Assembly (NCBI GenBank): GCA_937925385.1
Contig: CALEWN010000238.1
Span: 1-13,478, forward strand
Source: an uncultured Senegalimassilia sp.
GTDB lineage: Bacteria; Actinomycetota; Coriobacteriia; Coriobacteriales; Eggerthellaceae
Length of the DNA stretch: 13,478 nt
Direction of reading: 5' to 3'
Shown here: positions 1 to 5,767 of the stretch, piece after piece
Numbering within the stretch: the stretch's first letter is position 1
Layout: each line of letters opens with the position of its first letter
Position numbers and translations under genes: made by a program
The notes under the pieces: model-generated
Database searches by the model: none
Seen by the model: only the letters and a program-made list of their open reading frames with translations
Told to the model about the DNA's origin: nothing

Positions 1-198
1 CTGTTCATCCTGCTGGCCAACGTCGCCGACGTGAAATCGCCGGTCATCCATCCGGCATCCACCACGCACTCCCAGCTGACCGAGGACGAGCTGCTTGCCG
101 CCGGCATCAAGCCCACCACCGTGCGCCTGTCCATCGGCACCGAGAACATCGACGACATCATCGCCGACCTGACAGCCGGCTTCGAGGCCATCAAGTAG
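1..198 (+). CDS. metY: O-acetylhomoserine sulfhydrylase-type PLP enzyme, C-terminal fragment
   Basis: Frame 1 is open from the first base to a TAG at 196-198 and encodes the last 65 residues of a protein whose start lies outside the window. The tail contains [10 protein letters not shown], then a segment reading [19 protein letters not shown]. This is the typical C-terminus of the Cys/Met metabolism PLP-dependent family, closest in flavour to O-acetylhomoserine aminocarboxypropyltransferase, which makes homocysteine from O-acetylhomoserine and sulfide. The catalytic lysine and PLP site are not in view, so a cystathionine gamma-synthase or methionine gamma-lyase of the same family cannot be excluded. 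The family assignment is firm and the exact reaction is inferred. No clear T-tailed terminator follows the stop; only hairpins without T-runs are seen downstream. Confidence 0.8.
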   Translation: MFILLANVADVKSPVIHPASTTHSQLTEDELLAAGIKPTTVRLSIGTENIDDIIADLTAGFEAIK

Positions 199-476
199 CC
201 TTCCGACGACCGAACGCCCATGGCGAGGCGCGCTTCCGGCTCCTATTTCCCCAGCTGGAAGCGAAAAGCCCCGCCAGGCGGCAACCTCCCAAAGGCTATG
301 GCGCCTCCGCTTCCCCAACGGCGCGCGCCATAGCCGAGATCGGGAAAGCTCCGCAAATCGCTTCCCTGATTCGAACAACCCCCTACCGGGATCCCCCTTC
401 GCCAGGATTTCCCGGTAGCAAAGCGAAGGCCCGCTCAGCTGAGCGGGCCTTCGTGATGAATGCGGTTATGCAACGG
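199..476. other. Intergenic stretch with two unexplained inverted repeats
   Basis: I see no convincing gene here. Two inverted repeats stand out besides the palindrome at 424-453. One pairs 231-241 with 253-263 (11-bp arms, one mismatch). The other pairs GGCTATGGCGC at 294-304 with its exact complement at 325-335 across a 20-base loop. Neither is followed by a T-run on either strand, so neither looks like an ordinary terminator. They may be mRNA 3'-end stabilising structures for the sulfhydrylase transcript or decayed repeats. Confidence 0.5.
424..453 (-). terminator. 30-bp perfect palindrome, probable terminator
   Basis: The 30 bases from 424 to 453 form a perfect palindrome: CGAAGGCCCGCTCAG followed by its exact complement. 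It lies just beyond the stop codon of the minus-strand membrane protein gene, where a terminator is expected. In the minus direction the stem is followed by CTTTGC, a weak T-tract, so termination may be imperfect. It could also act from the plus side after the sulfhydrylase gene, as the palindrome is symmetric. Confidence 0.6.
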
Positions 477-944
477 TTATCCGCGCGAAAGGATACCGGG
501 AACCACCGGGCACGGAGCGCGAAGGTTGTCGTGACGCGCGAAACGGATAAGGAAGCTTGCCCCGGAAAGCGCCAACGCAATACCCAGGCCCGTGTAGAAG
601 AACGCGATGAACCACGCAGGAACCAGGCCGAACGCGCGAAGGGAGATGCCGCCGCTCATCATGATGGCCATCATGGTATAACCCGGCACGTCGAAGAAGT
701 GCCACACGCCAACGCGATCTGCCTCATAGCCGGCGATGCGGATGGCATGCTTGCCCACCATCTTCGAGAAAACCTTGACATGGAACAGCGTGAACACCAC
801 GGCGGCGCCGATGGCGAGCAGCCACCAAATCCCCTGATCCATTTGAGCGAACGACCGGATGCCCAGCCAGGCGATGTTCCCGCCGGCGATAAGCCAAACG
901 ATGCCGGCGACTAAAAGCAACGTACGCTTCGAAACTTTCAGCAT
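477..944 (-). CDS. Small integral membrane protein, four predicted helices, unknown function
   Basis: The product has 155 residues. Hydrophobic stretches lie at about residues 8-28, 38-58, 88-104 and 108-132, which suggests four membrane-spanning helices with a basic, proline-containing C-terminal tail of about 20 residues. The ATG at 944 is preceded by a strong purine-rich ribosome binding site (GAGGGGGC), which fixes the start. I do not recognise the family and see no catalytic or metal-binding motif. The gene is last before the palindrome at 424-453. It has its own 81-base upstream gap containing an array of TATCGATA elements, so it is probably regulated separately from the PAP2 gene. A small transporter accessory or DUF-type membrane protein would fit. 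The gene call is secure because of the RBS, helix pattern and codon bias. Confidence 0.8.
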   Translation of the reverse strand: MLKVSKRTLLLVAGIVWLIAGGNIAWLGIRSFAQMDQGIWWLLAIGAAVVFTLFHVKVFSKMVGKHAIRIAGYEADRVGVWHFFDVPGYTMMAIMMSGGISLRAFGLVPAWFIAFFYTGLGIALALSGASFLIRFARHDNLRAPCPVVPGILSRG

Positions 945-973
945 ATCTGCCCCCTCTGAAACGAAACGGACGG

Positions 974-1008
974 TATCGGCTAACCGATATCGATATTTAA
1001 TATCGATA
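974..1008. promoter_or_regulatory. TATCGATA operator-like array
   Basis: The 8-bp palindrome TATCGATA occurs at 988-995 and again at 1001-1008. Together they form a 21-base inverted repeat (arms TATCGATATT/AATATCGATA, 988-1008). A further partial element pairs TATCGG at 974-979 with CCGATA at 984-989 and overlaps the first. This sits about 30-65 bases upstream of the ATG of the minus-strand membrane protein at 944, where promoter and operator are expected. It is an AT-rich symmetric island in GC-rich surroundings. I infer a repressor-binding site of a small dimeric regulator. No regulator gene is adjacent. Confidence 0.5.
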
Positions 1009-1025
1009 ACTGTATCAGGCTGCCC

Positions 1026-1556
1026 CTAAAGAATCCAGAGACCCACAAAACCTGCAAGCATGCCCAACAAAGCCCCCACCACAACATCGCAAGGGAAATG
1101 CACGCCCGACACCACGCGGATGACCGCTAGCAACACCCCGGCAACCAGCATGACCGGCCCCACCCACGCAAGCGGGCAGCAGGCGCAAAACGTCATGGCT
1201 ATGACGAAGATGCTGAACGCATGGCGGCTGGGAAACGAATTGCCGCGTGTGTCCTTCGGGATGACGGGTGCGGCATCGAACACCTCGTACGGACGCGGCG
1301 CGTTGATAGCCTTGCGCATCACGGTGACCAGCGCAAACGAGATTCCCGGCACCAGCACGGCCCGCAAAAGCATCCCCACCGCGCCAGTTGCGCCGGTTGC
1401 CGCCGCGTACGCCAGCCACGCGAGCAGGCACGGATACGCCACGTACACCACGTTGGTGATGATCTTGTTCGCCAGGGAGACGCCGCGCGCCAGCGCGGGG
1501 CGGGCCCGCAGGGCGTCGGTCATGCGTAAATAAGTAGTCTTTTGCATGCAAAGCAT
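1026..1556 (-). CDS. PAP2-family membrane phosphatase
   Basis: This is a type 2 phosphatidic acid phosphatase-like enzyme that removes phosphate from a lipid phosphate or prenyl pyrophosphate at the membrane. All three family motifs are visible. Numbered from the chosen ATG at 1556 (176 residues), they are R81/K82 through R88-P89, then P109-S110-R111-H112, then R147-x5-H153-x3-D157. H112 and H153 are the expected catalytic histidines. Hydrophobic helices lie at about 34-52, 60-80, 114-127, 131-148 and 155-175. The frame is open upstream to 1625, but the extra residues are not hydrophobic or family-like. ATGs at 1556, 1547 and 1523 are all possible starts, and none has a strong ribosome binding site; a GGA lies upstream of 1556. 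An undecaprenyl-pyrophosphate phosphatase role is possible. The substrate is not determinable here. Confidence 0.85.
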   Translation of the reverse strand: MLCMQKTTYLRMTDALRARPALARGVSLANKIITNVVYVAYPCLLAWLAYAAATGATGAVGMLLRAVLVPGISFALVTVMRKAINAPRPYEVFDAAPVIPKDTRGNSFPSRHAFSIFVIAMTFCACCPLAWVGPVMLVAGVLLAVIRVVSGVHFPCDVVVGALLGMLAGFVGLWIL

Positions 1557-1697
1557 TGTATCCGATTGCGAAATCGCACGCACTCGTAAGCTTTCAAAAC
1601 ATGCCGTCGACCTGGTGCGATACAACGTTTTCCCAGGTCAACATGCATGTGCGGTTCCTGCCAAAAAACGCGCAAATATATGCGCAACACGCGATAA

Positions 1698-1729
1698 AAT
1701 GCCCGCAAACATCGCTGTTTGCGGGCATT
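1698..1729 (-). terminator. Intrinsic terminator of the que operon
   Basis: AATGCCCGCAAAC at 1698-1710 pairs perfectly with GTTTGCGGGCATT at 1717-1729 across a 6-base loop. On the minus strand the stem runs into ATTTTATCG, a usable T-tract. It begins about 10 bases after the queF stop codon, which closes the queDECF transcription unit. Confidence 0.85.
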
Positions 1730-1738
1730 GAGCACCTG

Positions 1739-2242
1739 CTAGCGGTTGTTCACGGCCTCGGGATGCAGGTCGTGGTTTGCCAAGCGATCCCAGGCAACCT
1801 GCTCCCAGCGCGTGCCGGGCTTGCCGTAGTTGCAATACGGGTCGATGGAGATGCCGCCGCGCGGCAGGAACTTGCCCCACACCTCGATGTACTTCGGGTC
1901 CATCAGCGCGATCAGGTCTTTCATGATCACGTTGACGCAATCCTCGTGGAAGTCGCCGTGGTTGCGGAAGCTGAACAGGTACAGCTTCAGGCTCTTGCTC
2001 TCCACCATGCGCACGTCGGGCACGTAGGAGATGTAGATGGTGGCGAAGTCGGGCTGGCCGGTGATCGGGCATAGCGCCGTGAACTCCGGGCAGTTGAACT
2101 TCACGAAGTAGTCGTTGCCGGGATGCTTGTTCTCGAACGTTTCAAGCACGCTGGGGTCGTAGGTTTGCGGATACTGCACGCCCTGGTTGCCCAGAAGCGA
2201 CAGGTCGTCGGTGCCGGCGCGCATAGGTTTCTCGTTGGTCAT
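1739..2242 (-). CDS. queF: NADPH-dependent 7-cyano-7-deazaguanine reductase QueF
   Basis: QueF reduces the nitrile of preQ0 to the aminomethyl group of preQ1 with two NADPH in the cytoplasm. preQ1 is then inserted into tRNA on the way to queuosine. The product has 167 residues, the length of the short, single-domain (Bacillus-type) form. The nucleophilic cysteine is C58 in [13 protein letters not shown], with the partner aspartate D65. The QueF signature E81-S-K-S-L-K-L-Y88 follows, then the NHGDFHED segment at 94-101. The start at 2242 has a ribosome binding site (AGGAGAG) overlapping the queC stop, and the two genes are 9 bases apart, so they are probably translationally coupled. It is the last gene of the operon. 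Its presence shows the cluster is for preQ1/queuosine and not for archaeosine or DNA deazaguanine modification alone. Confidence 0.96.
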   Translation of the reverse strand: MTNEKPMRAGTDDLSLLGNQGVQYPQTYDPSVLETFENKHPGNDYFVKFNCPEFTALCPITGQPDFATIYISYVPDVRMVESKSLKLYLFSFRNHGDFHEDCVNVIMKDLIALMDPKYIEVWGKFLPRGGISIDPYCNYGKPGTRWEQVAWDRLANHDLHPEAVNNR

Positions 2243-2251
2243 GCTTCTCTC

Positions 2252-3094
2252 CTATTTCCCCTGGGCGTCCAGCTTGTCGAGCAGCGGGTCGCGCATGCCG
2301 TTGGCCTCGAAGGCGCGGTTACGGTCGATGCACGTGCCGCACTTGCCGCACGGACGCTCGCCGCCCTCGTAGCAGCTCCAGGTAAGCTCATAGGGAACGT
2401 CCAGCTCAAGGCCGCATTTCACGATATCGGCCTTCGACCAGGACACGAACGGCGCCTCCATGTGCAGCTGGCCCGCCGTGCCCTGCGTAATGGCAAGGTT
2501 CATGGCGTTCACGAACTCGATGGAGCAATCGGGGTAAGCATCGCCCGCCCAGTCATCGTGGTGCGCTCCGTAGAACAGCACGCTCGCGCCCAGCGACAAC
2601 GCCATGGACGCAGCGCTCGACAGGAACAGCCCGTTACGGAACGGCACGTACGTGCTGACCGGGGAGCCGTCCGCCTCGTCGATCTGCTCGGCATAGCTTT
2701 CCTCGGGAACGTCTTGCGAGGAGTGCTCGAGCAAGCTGCAGTCGCTGTCGGCGAAGATGGCGGAAAGGTCGAGGAAGCGCTGCTCAACGCCATAATGCGC
2801 GGCGACGGCCTTCGCGCTTTCGATCTCCTTCTCGTGACGCTGGCCGTAGGAGATGCTCAGCGCGAACACGTTCTCCGCCCCGAAGCGCTTGACCGCCAAG
2901 GCCAGAAGCGTGCTGGAATCCACGCCACCGCTGCTGAGTACGAGCGCCTTTTGCGGGTTCTCGCCGCACACCTTGCCGTTCTCGTCGCGCGGCGCCGGAT
3001 CCTCGCCCAGCGTCCCGTGCACGCGCAGGTTCTCACGCGCGTTGGCGGCCGCAGCCGCGAACGAGGAGAACGCCTGTCCCTCGAAAATGCCCAT
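2252..3094 (-). CDS. queC: 7-cyano-7-deazaguanine synthase QueC
   Basis: QueC converts 7-carboxy-7-deazaguanine (CDG) to preQ0 using ATP and ammonia. The 280-residue product has the PP-loop SGGVDS at residues 55-60, which binds ATP. Near the C-terminus is the zinc site, with cysteines at 241, 249, 252 and 255 (CYEGGERPCGKCGTC). Known QueC proteins usually start only a few residues before the PP-loop, so the first 45-50 residues here are an extension: hydrophilic, Ala-rich at 12-18 and without a recognised domain. No internal ATG near the PP-loop offers a shorter alternative. The start at 3094 lies 2 bases after the queE stop and has an AGAGGGG ribosome binding site inside queE, which supports coupled translation and the long form. 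Confidence 0.95.
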   Translation of the reverse strand: MGIFEGQAFSSFAAAAANARENLRVHGTLGEDPAPRDENGKVCGENPQKALVLSSGGVDSSTLLALAVKRFGAENVFALSISYGQRHEKEIESAKAVAAHYGVEQRFLDLSAIFADSDCSLLEHSSQDVPEESYAEQIDEADGSPVSTYVPFRNGLFLSSAASMALSLGASVLFYGAHHDDWAGDAYPDCSIEFVNAMNLAITQGTAGQLHMEAPFVSWSKADIVKCGLELDVPYELTWSCYEGGERPCGKCGTCIDRNRAFEANGMRDPLLDKLDAQGK

Positions 3095-3096
3095 CC

Positions 3097-4131
3097 TTAC
3101 ACGCCCCTCTCAACATCAGGCCAAATGACCTTGTGCAGCTGCACTTGGGCGGTTGCCCAGGTCATTTGGTTCTCTTGCATGAATTCAACGATGCGCGCCG
3201 GCTCGATGTCCCCAAAGCACGGGCTCAGGTACACCGGCACGCGCCCCGGCAGATCGAGCTGCCGGGCAACTTCCAAAGCGCGCGGCAAATCGCCCTGCCC
3301 GCACACGAACTTCACCGTGTCGCGCGCGTCGAGCAGGCGGAAGTTCGCGGGCAGCATCCGCTGCTCCATGCCGCTCGACGGCAGCTTCCAATCCACGGTG
3401 AAGGAAAGCCTGCCGGGCGCGGCATTGCCGATGCGTGCGCGCAAGTCGGCGAGTTCGCCCAGGTCGGCGGCGCCGTTCGTCTCAATCTCCACGCGTAAAC
3501 CGCGCTCATTCGGACCGGGTTCGCCCAGCAGCAGCTCCACCAGTTGCGGAAGCACCGGCTCACCGCCGGTAAGCGTTACGCATTCGACGCCTGCCTGCCG
3601 CACCCACGCCACCAGCTGTTGCGGGGTTTCACCTTGCGCAGCGACTCCCGGGGCGTTCGCCCACATGGTGTCGCAGTAGCCGCAACGCAGATTGCAGCCC
3701 GTGAACCGGATGAATGCTGCCAGCTTGCCCGCGCACGCCCCTTCGCCGTTGATGCTGACGAACCGCTCCGCAACCGGCATAGTTGCCTGGGAGCCGGATT
3801 CACCGGCGTTTCGGCGTTGCGACGCCCTAACGGCGTCGGCAAGCGAAGTGGCCGGCGCTCTGTCGGCAGCGGCAGACGCAGGCGACTGCGCACCATACGC
3901 GACGACGGGTGCCGAGACCGGCGCAGCGCCGGCAGCGACGGACATGGGCGACTGCACGCCACTAGCAGCGATGGCCGCCGACAACGAGCCATGCGTGACG
4001 GCGGGCACAGGCGCCGACGCCTTACCGGCACCGGATGCGGTCGCTTGCGCGCCATCGACGCGCTTGAAGGCCGAGAACGCGTCGCGCAGGCTGCCGTAGG
4101 TTGCCGTTACGTTATCGTTTTCGCAGGTCAT
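3097..4131 (-). CDS. queE: 7-carboxy-7-deazaguanine synthase QueE (radical SAM) with long N-terminal extension
   Basis: QueE is a radical SAM enzyme that rearranges 6-carboxy-tetrahydropterin into CDG. The enzyme proper begins near residue 119 (PVAERFVSINGEG). The [4Fe-4S] cluster motif is C146-x3-C150-x2-C153, and the SAM-binding stretch LTGGEP lies at 187-192. The first 117 residues are an Ala/Ser/Pro-rich, low-complexity extension containing an imperfect repeat: GVQSPMSVAAGAAP at about 58-71 and GAQSPASAAADRAP at about 80-93. Typical QueE lacks this. The frame is open from ATG 4131, 7 bases after the queD stop. An in-frame ATG at 3780 would give a normal-length 227-residue enzyme. Neither start has a strong ribosome binding site, so the true N-terminus is unresolved. 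Tight packing between queD and queC argues that the long frame is translated. Confidence 0.93.
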   Translation of the reverse strand: MTCENDNVTATYGSLRDAFSAFKRVDGAQATASGAGKASAPVPAVTHGSLSAAIAASGVQSPMSVAAGAAPVSAPVVAYGAQSPASAAADRAPATSLADAVRASQRRNAGESGSQATMPVAERFVSINGEGACAGKLAAFIRFTGCNLRCGYCDTMWANAPGVAAQGETPQQLVAWVRQAGVECVTLTGGEPVLPQLVELLLGEPGPNERGLRVEIETNGAADLGELADLRARIGNAAPGRLSFTVDWKLPSSGMEQRMLPANFRLLDARDTVKFVCGQGDLPRALEVARQLDLPGRVPVYLSPCFGDIEPARIVEFMQENQMTWATAQVQLHKVIWPDVERGV

Positions 4132-4138
4132 AGCTTCG

Positions 4139-4558
4139 TTACGCGCGGTAAATCGCGCAATTGTTCGGCGTTTCGTACACGTCCACCTGTGACACGGGGA
4201 AGCCCTGCTCTGCCAACTTGCCGAAGAAGTAACGCGCCAGATTCTCTGCGGTGGTGCGGAAGGGCATCATCGACAGCGTGAACCCCTCCTCGCGCAGGCA
4301 ATCCAGGGTTTTGGGCATGAGCGAGCCCTCCTCCACCACGAACGAGTGGTCGAGTTCCTCGGTAAGATTGCGCAGCGCGCGCTTGAAGTCGGCGAAGTCA
4401 ATGACCATGTCCTTGTGCGTGCCCTCGGTTTGCAGCTCGGCCTGCTCGAGATACGCCACCACGCGCCAGCGATGGCCGTGCAGGTTCTCGCACTTGCCGT
4501 GGTAATCGGTCAGGAAATGCGCAGCGTCGAAGCTGCTCTCCGTTTTCAGCCCATACAT
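4139..4558 (-). CDS. queD: 6-carboxy-5,6,7,8-tetrahydropterin synthase QueD
   Basis: QueD converts 7,8-dihydroneopterin triphosphate, made from GTP by a cyclohydrolase not encoded here, into 6-carboxy-tetrahydropterin. I chose ATG 4558 because it gives a normal 139-residue protein beginning MYGLKTESSFDAAHFL, with a GGAAGGG ribosome binding site about 10 bases upstream. The open frame continues back to 4681, but that part overlaps the structured leader and has no family similarity. Zinc ligands are H14, H27 and H29 (CENLHGHRW), with catalytic C23 in the same segment. The LDHSF motif further on carries the conserved Asp-His pair. It is the first gene of the operon, controlled by the riboswitch and terminator upstream, and is followed after 7 bases by queE. 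Confidence 0.93.
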   Translation of the reverse strand: MYGLKTESSFDAAHFLTDYHGKCENLHGHRWRVVAYLEQAELQTEGTHKDMVIDFADFKRALRNLTEELDHSFVVEEGSLMPKTLDCLREEGFTLSMMPFRTTAENLARYFFGKLAEQGFPVSQVDVYETPNNCAIYRA

Positions 4559-4612
4559 AGCAAAAGCCCTTCCATCAAGCGAAAACCGCCGTCGGAAAGG
4601 CCCTTTTCGAAA

Positions 4613-4680
4613 TGCGCGACAGCCTGCAACGATGCAGCGGGAGCAGTTCGCCCCCGCCGATAGAATCGCTTCGTCGCGCA
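4613..4680 (-). promoter_or_regulatory. Long inverted repeat in the que leader, downstream of the terminator
   Basis: Between the riboswitch terminator and the queD ribosome binding site the leader continues for about 120 bases. TGCGCGAC (minus strand, 4680-4673) is the exact complement of GTCGCGCA (4620-4613), so these ends can close a 68-base stem-loop. A smaller GAAAA/TTTTC pairing lies closer to queD. The first arm overlaps the T-tract side of the terminator, so the two structures may compete. No known element is recognised. Confidence 0.4.
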
Positions 4681-4704
4681 AAACGCCCGCCGCGATCAGC
4701 GGGC
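4680..4704 (-). terminator. Riboswitch expression-platform terminator
   Basis: On the minus strand GCCCGC (4704-4699) pairs with GCGGGC (4690-4685) across an 8-base loop and is followed by GTTTT. It lies only a few bases after the preQ1 aptamer and before the queD start, so it is the expected OFF structure of a transcriptional riboswitch. When preQ1 is bound, the aptamer tail is held in the pseudoknot and this hairpin should form. The regulatory logic is inferred from the arrangement. Confidence 0.75.
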
Positions 4705-4710
4705 AAGGTA

Positions 4711-4748
4711 CCTAGTTTTGTTTACCGACAGGAGGTTTTCGAACTGTC
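4711..4748 (-). ncRNA. preQ1 class I riboswitch aptamer
   Basis: Read on the minus strand, GACAG (4748-4744) pairs with CTGTC (4731-4727) to form P1. The enclosed 12-base loop begins with TTC and ends in ACCTC. The second P1 strand is followed by the A-rich tail GGTAAACAAAACTAGG (4726-4711). The tail's AGG(T) can pair with (A)CCT of the loop, giving the H-type pseudoknot of preQ1-I aptamers. The layout matches the known class closely: a short P1, a C-containing loop, an A-rich tail of the form TAACAAAACNAGG, and a loop-tail pseudoknot. It precedes queDECF and a terminator hairpin, exactly the expected genomic context. The ligand assignment rests on established knowledge of this class. Confidence 0.88.
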
Positions 4749-4764
4749 CATCAATCACGCGGCA

Positions 4765-4793
4765 AGTATACCGCCCCAAAGCCGCAAGCAAAG
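4765..4793 (-). promoter_or_regulatory. Probable promoter of the que operon
   Basis: On the minus strand a good -10 box TATACT lies at 4770-4765. The -35 is weak: TTTGCT or TTGCTT at about 4792-4786, with a 15-16 base spacer. Transcription would start near 4757, about 10 bases before the first strand of the riboswitch P1 stem. That is the usual spacing for preQ1-I aptamers and supports the call. Confidence 0.55.
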
Positions 4794-4826
4794 CCCGCAA
4801 CCCAGCTTCCGCACGATAACCGCACC

Positions 4827-4860
4827 CCGAACACTTCGGGGGCGTAGCACTATCTGTCCG
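4827..4860 (-). repeat. Degenerate copy of the GGACACTT hairpin repeat, opposite orientation
   Basis: The 34 bases 4827-4860 resemble the reverse complement of the element at 5695-5727. The stretch GGGGGCGTAGCACTATCTGTCCG matches 19 of 23 positions, and the ACACTT arm is also kept. The stem is damaged by mismatches, so this looks like an older copy. It lies 18 bases from the intact copy at 4879-4914, in inverted orientation to it. Confidence 0.55.
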
Positions 4861-4878
4861 ACCCAACGGCGTTACCTG

Positions 4879-4914
4879 ATCGGACACTTAATGCTACATC
4901 CCCAAGTGTCCGAT
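4879..4914 (+). repeat. GGACACTT hairpin repeat, intact copy 1
   Basis: ATCGGACACTT at 4879-4889 pairs perfectly with AAGTGTCCGAT at 4904-4914. The 14-base loop AATGCTACATCCCC differs from the loop of the copy at 5695-5727 by one substitution and one length change. It lies 19 bases beyond the stop codon of the HAD gene. On the minus strand it is not followed by a T-run, so it is not an ordinary intrinsic terminator. The conserved loop argues for a mobile or REP-like repeat rather than a simple stem. Confidence 0.8.
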
Positions 4915-4933
4915 GCCCCGCAGATATCCCGAG

Positions 4934-5587
4934 CTACAGCAACGCCAACGTGCTTGCGAGCAGCTCGTCCCAGGTATGCGAGACGAACGAAGGACGCTCT
5001 GCCGCCAGGGCGGGCTCGTTGAACATGCCCCAGGTTACCGCTGCGGTTTTGGCGCCTGCCGCGTTGCCGGATTGCAGGTCGAACGGAGCGTCGCCGCCGT
5101 ACAGGCACTCGCCGGGGTCGAATCCCAGCAGCTCGCAGCCGCGAACCACCGGCTGGGGGTCGGGCTTCGGGCGCTCGATATCGTCCCAGCCCACGCAGCA
5201 ATCCAGATATGATGCGGCGCCCACCACCTCAAGACCGCGCCAAGCCACCGCATGGCGCTTCGACGTCACCACACCCAGCTTCAGGCCCGCGCTTGCGAGC
5301 TCCGCCAGCGCCTCAACCGTTCCGGGGAATGCCTTGATCATCTTATCGTGCACCGTTTTGTTGTGCGCTCGATACGCTTCGCAGAACCGCTCCTGCAGCA
5401 CCGGGTCGTCCGTGTAGTCCTTGACCTGCACGGCCAGCGGCTGCCCCACTTTCTGCAGGTACTCCTCGTCGCTGAGCTGACGGCCCAGCACCGCAGGCCC
5501 CGCATAGTGAAAGCTTGCCAAAAGCAGCTCGCGCGAATCCACCAGCGTGCCATCGTTGTCGAACAAAACCGCCTTCAGACCAGCCAT
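4934..5587 (-). CDS. HAD-superfamily phosphatase, phosphoglycolate phosphatase-like
   Basis: The 217-residue product is a class I HAD hydrolase with an alpha-helical cap between motifs I and II, as in phosphoglycolate phosphatase (Gph) and pyrophosphatase PpaX. Motif I is D10-N-D12-G-T, with D10 the nucleophile and D12 the general acid. Motif II is T108-S109-K110, motif III is K141 in RPKPDP, and motif IV is GGDAPFD with D166 and D170 for magnesium. All key residues are present. The ATG at 5587 follows an AAGGAG ribosome binding site at good spacing. It is flanked by hairpin repeats at 4879-4914 and 5695-5727 and is probably transcribed alone. Substrate specificity in this family is poorly predicted by sequence, so phosphoglycolate, pyrophosphate or a sugar phosphate are all possible. 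Confidence 0.88.
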   Translation of the reverse strand: MAGLKAVLFDNDGTLVDSRELLLASFHYAGPAVLGRQLSDEEYLQKVGQPLAVQVKDYTDDPVLQERFCEAYRAHNKTVHDKMIKAFPGTVEALAELASAGLKLGVVTSKRHAVAWRGLEVVGAASYLDCCVGWDDIERPKPDPQPVVRGCELLGFDPGECLYGGDAPFDLQSGNAAGAKTAAVTWGMFNEPALAAERPSFVSHTWDELLASTLALL

Positions 5588-5694
5588 GATGCTCCTTCGA
5601 TATCTTCATGGGCCCACCGCCGCAAACCGACGGACAAGCAGCACCGATAGCTGCTATCCCGCGTTGACGCAAGTCCCCGCAACTCCCGTCGATT

Positions 5695-5727
5695 CGGACA
5701 CTTAATGCTACGTCCCCAAAGTGTCCG
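5695..5727 (+). repeat. GGACACTT hairpin repeat, intact copy 2
   Basis: CGGACACTT (5695-5703) pairs with AAGTGTCCG (5719-5727). The loop AATGCTACGTCCCCA closely matches that of the copy at 4879-4914, in the same orientation. It lies about 110 bases upstream of the HAD gene start, in the last GC-rich stretch before the composition change. No further copy is seen to the right of this point. Confidence 0.8.
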
Positions 5728-5736
5728 GGGAAAGAA

Positions 5737-5765
5737 AAAGGCCGCCGGTGGGACCGACGGCCTTT
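5737..5765 (-). terminator. Strong intrinsic terminator
   Basis: AAAGGCCGCCGGT (5737-5749) pairs with ACCGACGGCCTTT (5753-5765) with one mismatch and a GGG loop. On the minus strand the stem is followed by CTTTTTCTTTCC. A second minus terminator already lies at 5927-5955 just after the tRNA genes. This one therefore seems to end either read-through or a separate short minus-strand transcript from 5768-5925. Confidence 0.75.
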
Positions 5766-5767
5766 GC

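Noticed and set aside
453..914. Plus-strand frame opposite the four-helix membrane protein
   Set aside because: The composition is hydrophilic with many His/Arg/Glu runs typical of antisense frames, and it starts inside the terminator palindrome.
2123..3679. Very long plus-strand open frame (518 codons) opposite queF, queC and queE
   Set aside because: It is a high-GC shadow frame. The minus strand carries three complete, recognisable Que enzymes with ribosome binding sites and coupled spacing.
4559..4681. Upstream extension of queD to an earlier ATG at 4681
   Set aside because: The extra 41 codons cover the structured riboswitch leader and have no similarity to QueD; ATG 4558 has a better ribosome binding site and gives the family length.
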